Shown here: in pieces, positions 22,575 through 35,366 of the stretch | Layout of the letters: the number at the start of each line of letters is the position of its first letter | How positions within the stretch are numbered: position 1 is the stretch's first letter | Origin: Dipylidium caninum | Lineage: Eukaryota; Platyhelminthes; Cestoda; Cyclophyllidea; Dipylidiidae | Direction: 5' to 3' | DNA length: 64,000 bases | Assembly: GCA_017562135.1 (NCBI GenBank) | Contig: QEYB01000738.1 | Location: 1-64,000 of the forward strand | The notes under the pieces: model-generated | Seen by the model: the letters and a program-made list of their open reading frames with translations, nothing else | What the model was told of the DNA's origin: nothing | Databases searched by the model: none | Made by a program: the position numbers and the translations under genes

Positions 22575-25500
22575 GCACAAATGTTTCACTATTCTGAGCT
22601 CAAGGCCGGCTTGCGCCATCGGTTAGATTTCATCGTGTTGAGAAGTTGAAAAGTGACTCAGAAGAAGCGGAAATGAGTTGCGAGGAAGTCATTGAATCCG
22701 CTTTCAAGGATCACTTACCCAGAGAATATTGAAATTGCGACAGTTATTTGCCTTCTTTGTAAATATTCCACTGCTGACACGCTTAAAGTAGACTTCGGAG
22801 ACCAATTAATTCCTTGAAATCTTGGCGAAGAGGTGTGCGGACTAGGGGGATAGTCACCACGTGCCATCACATAAACACCACGACGCCTACCTCCGTGAAA
22901 TTTGCTTTAGCAGTTTACTTTATATCGAAACTGTATCAATAAATATGTGCCTTGACTGTGACCAGGTTACCAAGCTCAATTATCGCGCAGATGATACGAA
23001 CTACAGTCCGGCTTAATCGCGTACATTTGACAGAGACGTGTGTGGCAGGTAAGCCGACAAGAAATCGACAGCAGATGGATCTCGGAATTCACAGAGCAGC
23101 CGTGCCTGATGACTGTAATACTGTTGTTTGTGGAGGTTTTGTGTTGAGTAACCAACAGTTGCACAGAATGACCGCTTTTTAGGCGCAGGGGGTCCAAGAA
23201 GATTTTTGCGAAAACACGTCAGTGTGGGACGTCATTTAAACGGAATATAACGTGCCTTTGGAACCTGCCATGGGCAGCCTAAGCGCTAACCGAAAGCGGC
23301 AAACTTTTTCGGAGTGGTAGTCAACACTATTCAAGTTGTCTCACCTTTGGCCTTGACCTCCTGCCTCAAGAACCTCGCCCTTGCCTCTACTTTGTACCAG
23401 TGGACGTGCGAAATTAAAAGTGGACACGTTTCGCAGATGGTTGTGACAGATACGCTGCCCTGAGGAGACCTGCATGCATGATGAGATCGAGGAATAGTCT
23501 TTGGTTCCGAGAAGGTTGTCTGTTCTAAAATATGGGACAGCTGGAAGTCTATCACACAGTGATAGAAGGCAAGGGAAGTGGCAGAGAAATCTGGTAATCA
23601 ACTCTCCTCAGCTTCCTCGAGGCCCCGTCTAACGCCGAGAGGGGAGTGGTCGGCGCCATTTAGCCAACCAATCACGTGGAAAGTGGTTATTCAGCGGTGA
23701 GTGACAAATCAGACTCTTTTGAGGGCCCGATAGCAAGAATGGTGGGATCTCGACAAAACAAATCAAATGTGAGGATGGGGTGGTCATTTCAGACGTCTCT
23801 ATTTAACCCGACGATTTATAGAGATAGGCTGCTTGCAAGACCACAGAAGTTAGTGTGGAATTGATGAGATGCTGTACGCTGACCAAATTAAGGTCGGGTT
23901 GTTCAAACATCAAAGTGGGAAAGAGTTGACCGAATGGGTAATGATCAGCCAATGAGTACCATAGATGATGGAGGACATGTAAAACAATCTCTCTCATAGT
24001 CGTTCGAGCTGCCCATACAACAGGACTTTTGTAACCACGGAACATATAAAGCATTCGACATAACCAACAATAACCGATCGGGGTCCACCAACCACAGGGA
24101 GATGTTGGGTCCCTGACTCACATTCAATCGGCGAAGAAGGCGAGGCGGACGGGAGGCGAAGGACGACTGACGATCAAGGGGTGCAGGTAGCTAGTGGCTA
24201 TGGCGAAGACAGCAGAGTGCAAGGAGACAGTGCGGGCAACGGGGCAGGTAAGAGGGAACACGTACACCTCGCCTTCCGTCTCTTCCTCCTGCCGACACCG
24301 TCCAGTAGACTAATTCCCACAAGCCAACTTCAAAATCAGAGGGAGGTGAATCACCAGAGTTGTTGTGTTACTCTGTAGACGAAATCGAAGGGAGAAATAG
24401 CCGATAGCTCAGTAATATGGGCTTCTCATGAATGTCAGAACACGGCGCCTTCCTACGAATTGCAGTAAGAGCTTACATATTAGTCCGTCTGAGGAGGATT
24501 TGGATACGCTTTGTGGTGAAAAGAGGCCCAGAGAGGCCAATTCCATCAGCTACGCTTTAGGTGGCAAAACAACAGCTTAATAGATAATGCCGTGACATAA
24601 AAGTTGGGAATTACACCAACTTCCCGCAGACGGTCGGGATCCACACTGGTAAGTTGGTTGGAAGAGAAGAGAAGAGAAGGGAACAACCACCACGTCAGCC
24701 AGGACTCATGAGATGCAGAATAGGGGCAAGGGGATGGTCAACCATTCCCACCAAAGTCTATCTACCCCGAGGCCGAGGAGGTGGCGGAGGTAGTGGAGGT
24801 GTGTGGAATAAAAGTCACTCTGTCGTAGGTACCTCCACACTTATCCATGGACAGAACAACATCCACAGTGTCATTATTATCGTTTATGGGGTGAGGGAAC
24901 AGTCTTTTCGAAGGCTCCAATTCAGATGCACCCTCGTCGAATCCAATTTCTGCACCTGCGCCCGCTTGAATCGCCCGGTGGGCATCTCGTCGTCGCAGGT
25001 CAAATTGGACTCGATGGCTGAAAGGGAAGGGGCACCATTTCTTCAGTCAGTATTCTTACTCGCAACAGCATCGTGTTAAAGTAGACATTTGAAGGCCTCT
25101 GGCTTTTGAATGAACCCCATTTTGGAGTCAAGGCTACAGATGAAAACGGCCTCGCCCATAGGGAGTTGATCTGTCGACATAGAACCACACTATTTAGAGA
25201 ATTCTCGTCTGCTACTTCATTGCAAGGAAGGCACAAGAATAAGGCTGACATGAAAGACCGGACGTAAGATGAGTGGACGTCTATGGGTTGAGCGAATAAA
25301 TAACTGGGAGGGCGAATAGACTAATGGATGGAAGAATGGCTTACTGAATGGACAGAGACGGTGTTAAAGGGTTGGAAGGGTGGCAAAGGGGTGACGGAAC
25401 CACGATGGATGGGCGGATGAAGGAATTAGTGGGCCGAGTCGGTTCGAGAGGCATAGGCCCTGACCTAGGGAGAGAAGGGGCAAGAAACAAATGGAGAATG

Positions 25501-26030
25501 ATTGCAGGTAGAACAGTGAGCCGGTGGCAACGATCTCTCGTCTTGCGATTTGCAATGGGGCGAGAGTACCTCCGGTAGTCCACAAAATGGGCTGATTCCA
25601 ATCATATGAGGCTTAAAACTTCGTATTTGTAGTACGTCAAAGGGTAGGAGATAGGTAAGTTAAGACCACCAGATGAAGTTTGAGTCCGCTGGAAATAAAA
25701 TTGAAGTGGTCATTAATGACGGAGTCCAGTGTGACTGAGCATAAACGAACAACTCTGTGGAAGCCAGAGGCGTAAAATCCCACCTACTGCCATCATTGAG
25801 GTCGTCTTTATGAAAGCCGCGCCGGCGGCGGTCTGGCAGCCTTGGGAGAAACTTTAAACACTGCGACTATGAATGAGCGAGGCAAGCCAGGGGAGGTTAA
25901 GCGGAACAGCCTGTCATCTCATCTCCACCGCACCAACGTGGCTCGCCCTCTTCCCACACTTCGTTTTAACAGCCCGCTCATTTTCCGCACGCAAAAGGAG
26001 GCGACTAAATTTCTTTGAATTGAAATATGA

Positions 26031-27614
26031 TTAAAAATTGGAAGTGGTTTGATTAGACGAGCCAGAAAGCTTCTTGCACGCAAATACAGAGGGCCAAAAT
26101 AGCGGGGAGAAAAAGTGGCGAGCTGAAAGTTGATGAAGGGATGGTTTGAAATATTCTCTCTTTCCTCTGAAAATCTTGTGCACAGTGCGAAGTCTACCTT
26201 CGAGATCTCCTGTCGATTTCTGAACTACTTCGTCTCCTCTTCTATGCGCTCCAACAGCCGAAAAACCATTATCTTCACTTCTTTAGAGCCAGCAATAGAC
26301 AAAACACATTCTGTGGCCATAGACGCGTTGTACCATTGAATCTGTGATGTTGTGTGGCATTCACAATGGGGCATTTCAGACAGCCAAGTTGTAAGGACAC
26401 AAGGCCTGAGTGTGAAGCAGCCCACATCCTCGAAGTGAAGAGCTATGGAAGTAGAAACAAGTGCATCAGCATACGATTTATAGAATATGAAAATGACCAT
26501 GAAATATCAGAATACGACGTAATGAAAAGTGTGCCCACTGAATCGGAATGCCTGAAGACGGAAGGCGATAACATTCAGAAGACATAAAGTGGTGTTGCAA
26601 CCGTGAAGTACACACGAGCTTGCGGAGCTTTCGCCCCAACAAGGACAGCAGTGGAGGTGTGGGAAAGAGGTGGAGTGGGCGATTTGCGAGGAGGACAGTT
26701 GGCTCTGGAACAGAATTTAACCGCCACTGAGACATGTGAGTGCCATTGAGAGTCCCGATTTCCACCAAAACAGCACACTCTGCCTCTCCTCCCCACAATC
26801 TGGCAAATTGACAATTCCTTATTATTAATTATTTCAACTCCCTCGGTGATGTCTGCCATAAGCGACTAAGTGAACAAGAATGAAGGCTAAATGAGTTTAA
26901 TCGGAAAGGTGAAAAGGAATAATTGAGAAGGCATACAAGAGCTGTTGGCTGGCAACAGCATCTCGAAAGCAGTTGTTATTAATGTTGTGAAGCACGATAT
27001 CGACGTGAGCAGGAAGTGGATGCTGCTCAATGGGAGAGGTGGAGCAGTCACCGGTGAAAGGAGTTGACTTGAACGGTTGGTTACGTCTCGCCTCTTCTGC
27101 CCTACCCCACGTCTCCACTCGGAGACTGTCCTCCCTGTCAAGGCGAATATTCATGCTAGGGGAGAAGTTGGCCACTCTTCCATCCCTTGCACCGTCGGAC
27201 TGTAGACGTTCCTACAGGCAGCCATAAGAATCGCCTGGCTGGAGGCTTTCATCTTACGGCGTTTCTTCAACCCACTCATTTGAAATAGCTGATTTTCATT
27301 GGCACAAACACTCTTAGTTCTACCGACTGGCATAATGGATAAGAGTCACGTTCGCCGCAGTAATCAAGGCAAATGGTGTGTTTTGAACAACTTATTGATA
27401 ACCTACAAACAAGTGTTTTGATGGACTTACTTCCTTTCTATCTAAGTCCTGTCTTAGTCCCCCCTTTGGCTTTTACCGGGCTCCAAAGATAACGTCCTTC
27501 TGCGTCTTTTTTTTCATGGCACAAGATTTGCCCACCCGCCAGTAAGGAGATTAACAAGTTTCTGAGAACCGCATAGAATATCGCCAGTGTAGTAAGTTGT
27601 GGGCAAATTTTCAA
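26031..27614. other. Single-copy stretch without a recognisable gene
   Basis: Beyond arm B the sequence is AT-richer, with only short open frames (for example 26354-26587 plus and 26886-27175 minus). No motif, signal peptide or repeat relation was recognised. Confidence 0.5.
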
Positions 27615-27790
27615 TCCAGGAAACATGTCAGCCGTGAATAAGACTCATCAACTAACATCCAGTCACAGTTGACTAGCGAGCCTTGGAGGCGACTGGACCA
27701 TTCACAAATGACGAATGATCTTCACTCTAAGGTGCCTGTTCAGTTGGACAGCCTGAGCTACGGTCGAAAGAAGCTGACTGGTGTTTGCGC

Positions 27791-27870
27791 CTATTTAAGG
27801 CGCCGTCACGGGACTTTCCTCTAACCTGCCCAAGTAGGCCCTGCAAACGGCACTCTCAACTCCCTCCCTT
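27791..27870 (+). promoter_or_regulatory. TATTTAAGG promoter-like module, copy 1
   Basis: CTATTTAAGG is followed by CGCCGTCACGGGACTTTCC and, some 20 bases on, AAGTAGGCCCTGCAAACGGC. It sits about 180 bases into the element. The TATA-like core plus conserved downstream block recurs at 34291, 41883, 47640 (minus) and 35455 (minus). It looks like a core promoter with its transcription start region, but function is inferred from sequence only. Confidence 0.4.
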
Positions 27871-29090
27871 CTTGATGCAGTATGTGCTTAGTGATGCGAA
27901 AAGGCTGTTTGTCACGCAATAACTGAAAGAAGCCAGATGAGATGAAGGTTCAGTTTCAACTCTATGCTTCAACCGTTACTGCCTCGAGCAGGAGTGGCGA
28001 TTTGCTCTGCATCACCGGCGTAACGACAGCAAGGCTTCATTGAGGTCAACAACCGTGAGGAAATGTAATGACAGACATCCTCTGCACAGGCGACGTGAAG
28101 TGAAATACCAACCATCGATGTCGCTTTCATCGCCATTCAGCCCCACTCTCCCCAACCTTAATTGTCCACAAGCCTCTAAGCAGTTTTCCGAAGCGGCCCC
28201 ATTTTCTCGATTTTTTTGGTCGGCGCTTAGAGTGGGCACTTAACACTTCAAACAACAAAGTCGACTGACATGAAGTAGTTTGATGTTATTCACTGTAAAG
28301 GGATTGGGTCGTGTCCTCAGTTGCTTTCCTTTATTTTGTCAATTGCGCTGTTGCGTCCTCCGCTCTCCTCTACGTCGCTCAAAACTCTCTCGCATGTCTT
28401 GGCAGCAAGAAGATGTCGAAGGCGAAGAGACAGAGGAAGGCGATTGTCGCCTTGTAACCGCTACGTAACGTAATCTCGGTAGCACTCATGCGTCAATAAT
28501 GCATTTATTGTCCCCATTTATTGATAAAGGATATTCTCAATTGCCTGCCACGTGGATTGGAGATTTCTTGGACATGTGGTGCGCAATAACAGCAGCGCGC
28601 GTAGCCTCGCACTTTGGGTAGCGTCGCGCCGGCCGTCTGGCCAGTGTCGGTTCAGCATGTTGGAGTTGGCATCCCTGCGCTGAAACGAGGGAAATCAGAT
28701 CGTCTTCCTTCCATCAACTCGAGGCTGCTTTTACCTTCAAGTGGTAGTTCACGGAGTTCTGCCTCCTCACTGTGTGCAAAACGAAACGTATTTCGCGTCG
28801 ATTTTGAAGTTGTTCCTTTTCACTTTCACCATTGCATTTACTATTTTTGCCTGTCTCTGTCTCCCTTCAATCATCAGCCCTGCAATTTGCTCCGCCTTCT
28901 GGCCGGATGTTGAACTAAGACCTGAATCACTGCCATTGCCACCACTCAAGTCGACGCGGTGTAGCCATTGTCACCTCCTGCCTGCCCCCCAATTACCTAC
29001 GGTTACTCGTCCACACAGTGAATTCAGTGCCTACTTCTCGGAGGTGTAGCTCATGAACCTGCTTGTGGCACCCGACCCATTTCACTGCAA

Positions 29091-29390
29091 GTGAATCAGT
29101 TCGATTGGCCTATGTGGGCTACTAAGCTTTCTACCCCAAGCAGCCATGACGTGACATCACGTTTCACACTTGGACCCTCCCCCTATCCCGCCTGTCGATA
29201 TAAGAGTGTATGCTGTTACCCTTCAGCTCGTTCACGAACACGAAGGGGGAGTCATGACAGTCACAACAAAAAACAACAAAAACATCCACAGTCTAAACAA
29301 AAGCAACAACTAATGACGGTCTTGCTGGAAGCGCCACAATTGTCCGAAGAGCAAGCAGGGGAGGACATCTACTGCGACCTAAATAAATAA
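29091..29390 (+). CDS. ORF fragment with conserved C-terminal tail, copy 1
   Basis: The last 60 residues align with the minus-strand ORF at 45954-45745: a Gln/Lys-rich stretch (HPQSKQKQQ), then MTVLLEAP-LSEEQAG-D and an end DIYCDLNK. The second copy ends DDYYDLNE, and a third relic at 62.4-62.6 kb ends NDYYDP. Conservation of this tail in one frame across three copies suggests descent from a protein-coding sequence. The N-terminal parts have diverged in frame. Product unknown; probably a relic within the repeat element. Confidence 0.3.
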   Translation: MNQFDWPMWATKLSTPSSHDVTSRFTLGPSPYPACRYKSVCCYPSARSRTRRGSHDSHNKKQQKHPQSKQKQQLMTVLLEAPQLSEEQAGEDIYCDLNK

Positions 29391-30589
29391 CCGCATATTT
29401 CGGTAGTGCTTTCGTCTATCGCAAAATTCGCACCTCCGTTTTGGCCTACACTCCACTGCAACAACCGCTTACTTAGCCGCTTAACGCTGATATGGAGAGT
29501 GTTGTGAAACTATAATACCGAGATTGTGTCGGCAATAGAAAAACGGCTTTCCGCAAATTTTGCCACGTTCAACTTGCACTTCTGTCTCCTCTACTCTTGC
29601 CTTTCCTTCTCTACCCTCCTCGTGACTCCTCGTCTAGTTTTGTCTACATTGTAGAAACGCATGCCCTCGTACCTTCCGCATTTGTTTTGTTGTGGCTTGC
29701 CAAACAAATACGTGCGAGAGAGTGTTGGAAAGAGGAGAAAGATATGAGAAAAGGAAGAAAACAATTGAGTCAACTCCCATTGCATGTGACATAGCTGTTT
29801 AGAGTGTTAATTCCCCAATTCCTTCGTCCTTCCACCCCAATTGCAAACATTTGTTCTCCCCTTCGCCTTTTGTTTGTCAGACATGGCATTTTGGTGACTA
29901 CCGTGGGATTCACAAGTAAGAGAAGAGGAATAGGGAATGGGCACGGAGTCTGCAAATCAGGGCAAATGGTCTTGGAAGCATGTGGTCGAGTAAGGTTGAG
30001 GAGAGTGGTGGGGGAGCGGGCGAGACCTATTACTACCGCAACCATGTTTCTATCCCGAATCGTTGACGCTTTAGGGCCTTGGAGTGAGGAAATCCAAATA
30101 ACAGGCGAAAGTAGACAGTAGCGGTTGGTTGAAATTGGACGCAGAAGTTTTCTAGGGCCTGAGGTGCAGTTCAGTGTGGCAGTGGATCATCTGAAACACA
30201 GTTTGACAAGAGTCAATGGGTGACCACGGTGGAAACGGCATTGAGGAAAGACTTGGACCTCGAAAACCGTCCTTAACAGTCACAAACTCCGACCACAACA
30301 GCAAGGGCTTCACGCCGAAGTCTCCTTGTTTCTCCTCTGAGCGTAAAAGTGGAGCATTGAGAAGAGAAGGGAAAGAGAACGGAAGCGCTCTCGAGCAGAC
30401 GATCGCGCTTGTACGCTGCGAACTTCCTCGTGCAGTTGGAGGAATGGCTGACGCTATCTAACCACATATATGGGTTGGATTATCTCGCAATGCATCAACG
30501 CTTTGAGATGAGAATGCCGAACTTTCCGCCGCGTTTCTTAAGCTCAAAACCCCATGTAAAACGACTTCTGCTCCTCAAAATAAATATGA

Positions 30590-30800
30590 TTTGCCGCGCA
30601 TATGGATCAGGAGTTCTGTGCACGCCACAGTCTTCCAAGTCCAAGTGAAAGCAACTCGGTATCCACGACAAGACAGTCTACTGTGATAAGCGCATTGTAT
30701 TGAGAATGTATCAGAATAATGTCTTCTACTTATACTCCAATTGAGTGTATTATGTTCTTTCTGCCAACATTGTTTCACATGTGTTAGTGTGCCGAAGTTT
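30590..30800 (+). repeat. Dispersed repeat G, copy 1
   Basis: This shares CAC(A/G)CC(A/G)CAG(T/C)CTTCCAAGT, then CTACTGTGATAAGCGCATTG and CACTTATAC-like blocks with 33590-33690 and 33880-34060. It is about 200 bases long and non-coding. Confidence 0.45.
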
Positions 30801-31164
30801 TCCAACTTCGACAGAATATTGGGTTCCTTCAATTCGTCAATTGTTACTCCTCAGATCTCGAAAATGAAACCTGTCGTACCGCATTTCCAACCACATGATA
30901 CATTCGACGGAGAGTAAGCTCAAGTGTTACTGCTCGAAGTGCCAGCTTCCCAAGAGGCAGAACCCACTTCTCTTAACTCTAACAGCCCTCCTGAACCAGT
31001 GACTTCAACTTTCGACACGATAACACGTCAGCTACGCCTTCATGACGTCGCCAGTTCGTTAGGCCGCACTGTCCGACGACGAGGTTTAGATTCCCCAGCA
31101 ATAAAATAATTGCGTCGTCATCATACACATTTGCCTAGCCAGAGTCATAAAGCGCATGTTGGGT

Positions 31165-31400
31165 GAAGTGAAATTACGCCTCACGTGATACGTGGCATTT
31201 GTTTGAAACCATTCCTTGGCCTCTCATTGCCTGTATGCAAGTCCTCCAAGAGTTTTAACTGGCCGAAAGTCATATTGTCAAACATATCTAAGCATTCTAA
31301 CTGATATGGGCGTTCGATTGCGTCGAGGAAGAAGGTATCAAAATCAAGAGAGACGCAAGAGAGCACGAGGCACCGCTGATTTGGGCTAATGGGCGGCATT
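31165..31400 (-). repeat. Repeat with conserved frame, copy 1 (pair with 45085-45330)
   Basis: The minus-strand frame reads QRCLVLSCVSLDFDTFFLDA, then IERPYQLECLD. The plus-strand frame at 45121 reads QRCLVLPCLLLDLSILFFDA, then IECPFQLDCL. The nucleotide match is strong around GACGCAATCGAA. Both could be decayed copies of one exon. Confidence 0.45.
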
Positions 31401-32540
31401 CGTCACATTCCAATGAGTTGAAATCCAATCGACCATGTCTGCATCACCGCGTGTTCACTTACTTCTCTCTTGAGTTGGAGATTCTCATCTTTGACGATGT
31501 CCAATTTCTCATAAGCCCAAATGGCACATCAGGTTGTTATCTATTTTCTGATCCAGCCTCACACACCGCTCATCACTCCGTGGCAGGAATGGAGGCGGTG
31601 AGGCGGGCCAGTGAGTTGCGGTCTCACGAGCGTATGCGCATGTGACTTCCACCGTATGATCGAATGCCCTAGTAAAGAGGGCACGCAGGACAAATTAAAC
31701 AGCGTCCAGGACCCGGTGATTTCCACGTATATGAGCTCGAATTGAACGAAGATGAAAGTGACCCGTGCCTGTGAAAATGAAGTGAAAGTGGTGCGCTAAG
31801 GGACTTTTATGTGGCGAGAGAGGTATATTAATACGTGGTAAGTGAAGGTCGAGGTTAACTAGAGTGTTGACTTCAGCAATGTCGTCTGTGGAAATGGTCA
31901 AACCGGAAGACGACTGGGTGTCCTGCGCTCCGGTAGGAAGAGAAGGAGACCAGTGGAGCGCAGTTTTTGTGCTACGATAACCAGTTGACAGGTTGCTTCT
32001 TATTGACGTCGAATATGCCATGTGCAAACACAAAATCATCTCAGCAACGTGGTTGAGTGACATTGAGCAAGTTGGGTTGGGCATAAAAATAATGAATATT
32101 TACACGAGAAATAATTTGACTTTGACAACTATGCTCCGACAGAGTTGTCAAAGTGGCAAGTGTTAACTTTTCATTTGTACAATAGAGAGAGAGACAGGTT
32201 TGCTGCCGCTACTTCGGAGGCGCAATTGAAATGGTTGGAAGAGAAAAGTATAGTTGGAAATCCCTATAGCGATTCAGAGGTGCTAGTGAATTTGGTGGTT
32301 GTCGAGCAATTACGTTACTGAAAAATGTGCTGACGGGCGCAGAATTTATACAATGAGGCAGAATTAAAACGCCCTCAAATCTTCTTATTTTCGAAGTTCT
32401 GCAGTTATTCTACGATTACTGTGGTATCGGAATGCTGTTTTGTCTGGTGAGAATTTATGTCCATATTGAGAGCTTTTCATCTAAGACTTATTATTTCCTG
32501 TTCTGATCCTCCTCCTCCGCCTCAGGTGACGGTAGACTTG

Positions 32541-32861
32541 CTACTCTGTATCGTCGGGCAATTGGTCGTGGAAGGGAAGATGAGGCAGATCGTGCAAGTC
32601 TGCAGCCAGTTTTCGTGCAGTCTCGCCGTCTTGTGGACAAAGAAACTGCTCAAAGTGGGAAAGTTCAACGCAGCCCAGGCATAAGTCTTTTATACACTTG
32701 TAACCCCATCTGTTTGCTGAGCATTCACAGTCTTTACATGAAGGCGTAGGTGGATGGGAGGTTTGCACAGGAGAGTCTGGACTCTGAGCCAAATCCAAAA
32801 TGACATGGTAGACAGGAAGAGGATGTAGATCACGATCGCAAACGCTTCCATCCTCGTCCAT
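32541..32861 (-). CDS. Hypothetical cysteine-rich ORF
   Basis: This 106-residue frame starts at an ATG (MDEDGSVCDRDLHPLP). Its middle has closely spaced cysteines (CKDCECSANRWGYKCIKDLC) and its tail is acidic. An overlapping minus-strand frame (32917-32690) contains a hydrophobic segment (FAIVIYILFLSTMSFWIWL), so only one of the two can be dominant. No family is recognised. Short blocks resemble 50390-50460 (minus), so it may be part of a decayed repeated gene. Confidence is low. Confidence 0.25.
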   Translation of the reverse strand: MDEDGSVCDRDLHPLPVYHVILDLAQSPDSPVQTSHPPTPSCKDCECSANRWGYKCIKDLCLGCVELSHFEQFLCPQDGETARKLAADLHDLPHLPFHDQLPDDTE

Positions 32862-33589
32862 TCGCGGAGTGATTTGAGGTCATCTTGACCTGTGCTGTCT
32901 GGTCGGTTGTCAGGCAATCACAGTCCTCAGGTTGACAAGTTACACAGCTCAGCCGCAAGTGGCCTACTTCTGCAATTGTCGGACGCATGTTTTCGTAAGT
33001 ACGCTCTTCAACCCCTTCCGATTTCATTTAACACCACTTCGCCTGGTGGGAGACTTTGAGAACTTGAAGGCTACCTGCTGTAAAGTGGAACGTCTCAGTG
33101 TCACAGGAACTTCCTTAGTAGACGATGTCCTATGCTCAGTCCTGCAATCCTACGCACAGTGTGAAGGGTTTGTATCACCTGCCGCCAAAACTCACGGCAA
33201 ACTTCAGAACTCTACGCGTTGATGATCTTTGTGGCAGTGACAGCCGTACGTTGCCACCACCACCTTGTCTGCTTAACGGACGTTCATAGACACTGGACAT
33301 TTCACATCATCCGGCTACCTCGACTCTCTCCACCACGCCTCCGACTACTTCACATACTTCTCCGCGAAGTAGTTCTGACGCCACCTGAGTCCTCTCAGAC
33401 CTGGGCGAACGGATTGGCGCGGTCCACTTTGCCCGTACACCGCACTCTGCAGGACAGTTGCTCCAAGGAGAAGAAGCACCTCTGTGTCAGCTATTGTTAA
33501 CTGGCTGCCGGAAAACCGACGGCCGCGTCTCACAAAATGCCCCTTTCCGGCTCCGCCTTTTCTCCACATGCGACCACAAAGACATGAAG

Positions 33590-33690
33590 CCGAGTTTCTT
33601 GCTTGGCACCCACGACGAGACTGCCTACTGTGAAAGGCGCATTGAGTCGAGCATGTGGTCGCCTCATGTGCGTGTTGGCGGAGTAAAGGC
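33590..33690 (+). repeat. Dispersed repeat G, partial copy 2
   Basis: GACGAGACTGCCTACTGTGAAAGGCGCATTG resembles copies at 30640-30690 and 33940-33980. It lies only 300 bases upstream of copy 3, as a local direct repeat. Confidence 0.4.
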
Positions 33691-33879
33691 TACAGAGTGG
33701 AGATGTTCCTCGAATTTGAAAGGGGGCGAACACAGTCCTTCTTCAACTGGAAAATGAGGCTATGAAGAAGGTACCGGATGAATGCTTAATGGTGTTAACC
33801 TGCTCAAGACCCCAGGGACTACCAATTCTCCTTCTCAAAAAAGGCACCATCACCGGCGCAGATTTATCGCTAGCTCTTT

Positions 33880-34060
33880 GCACACCGCAGCCTTCCAAGT
33901 TTACGCGAAAGTAACGTGCTCCGCAGAGCAATTTGGCATCCATGAAGAGACAGCCCACTGCAAAACGCACATTGCGTCGAGAATGTGGCAGAACCACGTC
34001 TTTCACTTATACCTCAATTTAGTGTATTGTGTTCTCTCTGCCCACACTCTCCAATGCGTT
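33880..34060 (+). repeat. Dispersed repeat G, copy 3
   Basis: This has the same block order as copy 1, ending in ACTTATACCTCAATTTAGTG. It is followed directly by a TATTTAAGG-module unit (34120 onward). Confidence 0.45.
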
Positions 34061-34119
34061 CATCTGTCGTATCCGCTCCTACCCATGTGGGGAGTGAAAG
34101 CCAAGTTTCAGTTGAGGAG

Positions 34120-34580
34120 ACCTCAGCCGTGAATGAAACTCATAAACCAACATCCGGTCACAGTTGACCAGTTATCTCGTGGGGAACCAGACTGCTGGAA
34201 GATGACGACTGCTCTCCACTCTCCGCAATCTCGTGTGCGGCTCCTCTGGCAACCTGAGCTGCAGTTGAAACAAGTTGATCAACGTTGGGGCCTATTTAAG
34301 GCTTAATCACGCGACCACCGTCAATTTAATCAAATGGGCGCTTGAAGTGACGCCTGTATATTTGTTTACCATGCTCCAGTCTTTGCTAACTGAATGGGAG
34401 TCGCTGGAAGCAGGGAGATCACTGCCGTTGCAGTCTCCATGCCACTATTACTGCCTCGACTCGCCAGTGGCTACTTTCCTCCGCATTGGACATGTCGGAA
34501 AGGAAGGCTTCGTTGACGACCACAATGGGAAAGGAAATTCGCGACCTACTTTCTGTGCCAAAGAGACGTGATGTAAAATG
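34120..34580 (+). repeat. Partial left arm of the inverted-arm element
   Basis: From TCAGCCGTGAATGAAACTCAT through CCTATTTAAGG (34292) to the TTACTGCCTCGACTCGCC region, this follows 27615-28050 in order, with lower identity. It is a truncated copy of the element's promoter-bearing end. Confidence 0.4.
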
Positions 34581-35366
34581 CTAACCTGTGAGTGTTGGGT
34601 GGTGAAGCTTTCCTCCTCTGGCGAAGGAGGAAAACAGTAAAACAGTAGTGTCCCAGTCCGTTCTCTCTTCACCGTCTCGTTATCGCGCTGATTTGCCTCA
34701 TCAGAGTCAGAGCCCACTGGGGATGGAGAGAGAGAGAATAATCAATGGTCTCTCTATTTCCTTCGAGTCGGACGCGAAATGACGCCTTTGGTGAGGTGTA
34801 GCCTATGTTTACACCAACTCCTGGCCTCCAAATGCCTCTCTGCATCTCCTCAATCCGATATCGGCGATTTCGACGCGGAAAGGTTTTTTTCAAAGCTAAC
34901 ATGTGGGATTCTTCAATCCACCTCTCTACCAGCAGTCTTTAGACAAACTTCATTAAAATTCCCATTGACAACAACATGCTATCCACTCCAACATCAGGCA
35001 GCCATTGCGACTCGTGGAATTCTTCGGCTTTGCATCAGACTAACCGTCTTCCTTACTCGCTGTGACAGTTATTGTCGCGAGATTATTTTATTTGGGTAGT
35101 GACTGCATGGGAAACAAGAAGACACCGAGCAAAACACAATTGCACTATGCGATCCCAAGAAGAGGACTGCCTGTCGGGGTCGGGAATGAGTCCCGACTGC
35201 ATACAGTTTATCCGCTTTTCTCCTTGGAGCTGGAGAAGGACACGGTTCAATTCATTTTCTCTGGCTGCTCCACACTGCCACACAAACAATGGCAAATGAA
35301 CGACATAACTTCTTCCTGCAACCCTACTTCAGCTAGCATCTTTGCTACGCGTAAACAGAGACTACG

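Larger units (their letters stand above)
15435..26030 (-). repeat. Arm B of the giant inverted duplication
   Basis: This is the reverse complement of arm A. It begins at 15435 (AAAACCTCGAAAGTGG) and stays recognisable to about 26.0 kb, where it pairs with the first bases of the window. The last few hundred bases match only loosely, so the outer limit is approximate. It holds a second copy of every arm A element: the orphan SLC10 exon 3, the broken coiled-coil ORF, the GTPase-like pseudogene and several short conserved ORFs, all in flipped orientation. Confidence 0.93.
27615..30120 (+). mobile_element. Element with inverted flanking arms, copy 1
   Basis: This composite unit has three parts. 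The left arm (27615-28450) reads forward and contains the TATTTAAGG module and the reading SPTLPNLNCPQASK. The centre (28480-29690) is homologous to 43.8-44.7, 45.5-46.3 and 62.1-62.8 kb. The right part (about 30120 down to 29690) is homologous to the second half of the left arm but inverted; it reads TTLLNLTRPHASKT on the minus strand and shares the CTCTCGCA-(C/T)-GT block. The same order occurs in reverse at 47710-45000. A foldback-type transposon, a decayed multi-copy gene or a terminal-repeat element are all possible. No transposase, reverse transcriptase or clean terminal motif was seen. Confidence 0.5.
30121..32440. other. Repeat-rich intergenic stretch
   Basis: Contains repeat G copy 1 (30590-30800), the 31165-31400 repeat and short open frames. 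One frame (30924-31109, ending SLGRTVRRRGLDSPAIK) has protein-like composition but no recognised family or partner exon. No gene is supported. Confidence 0.4.
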
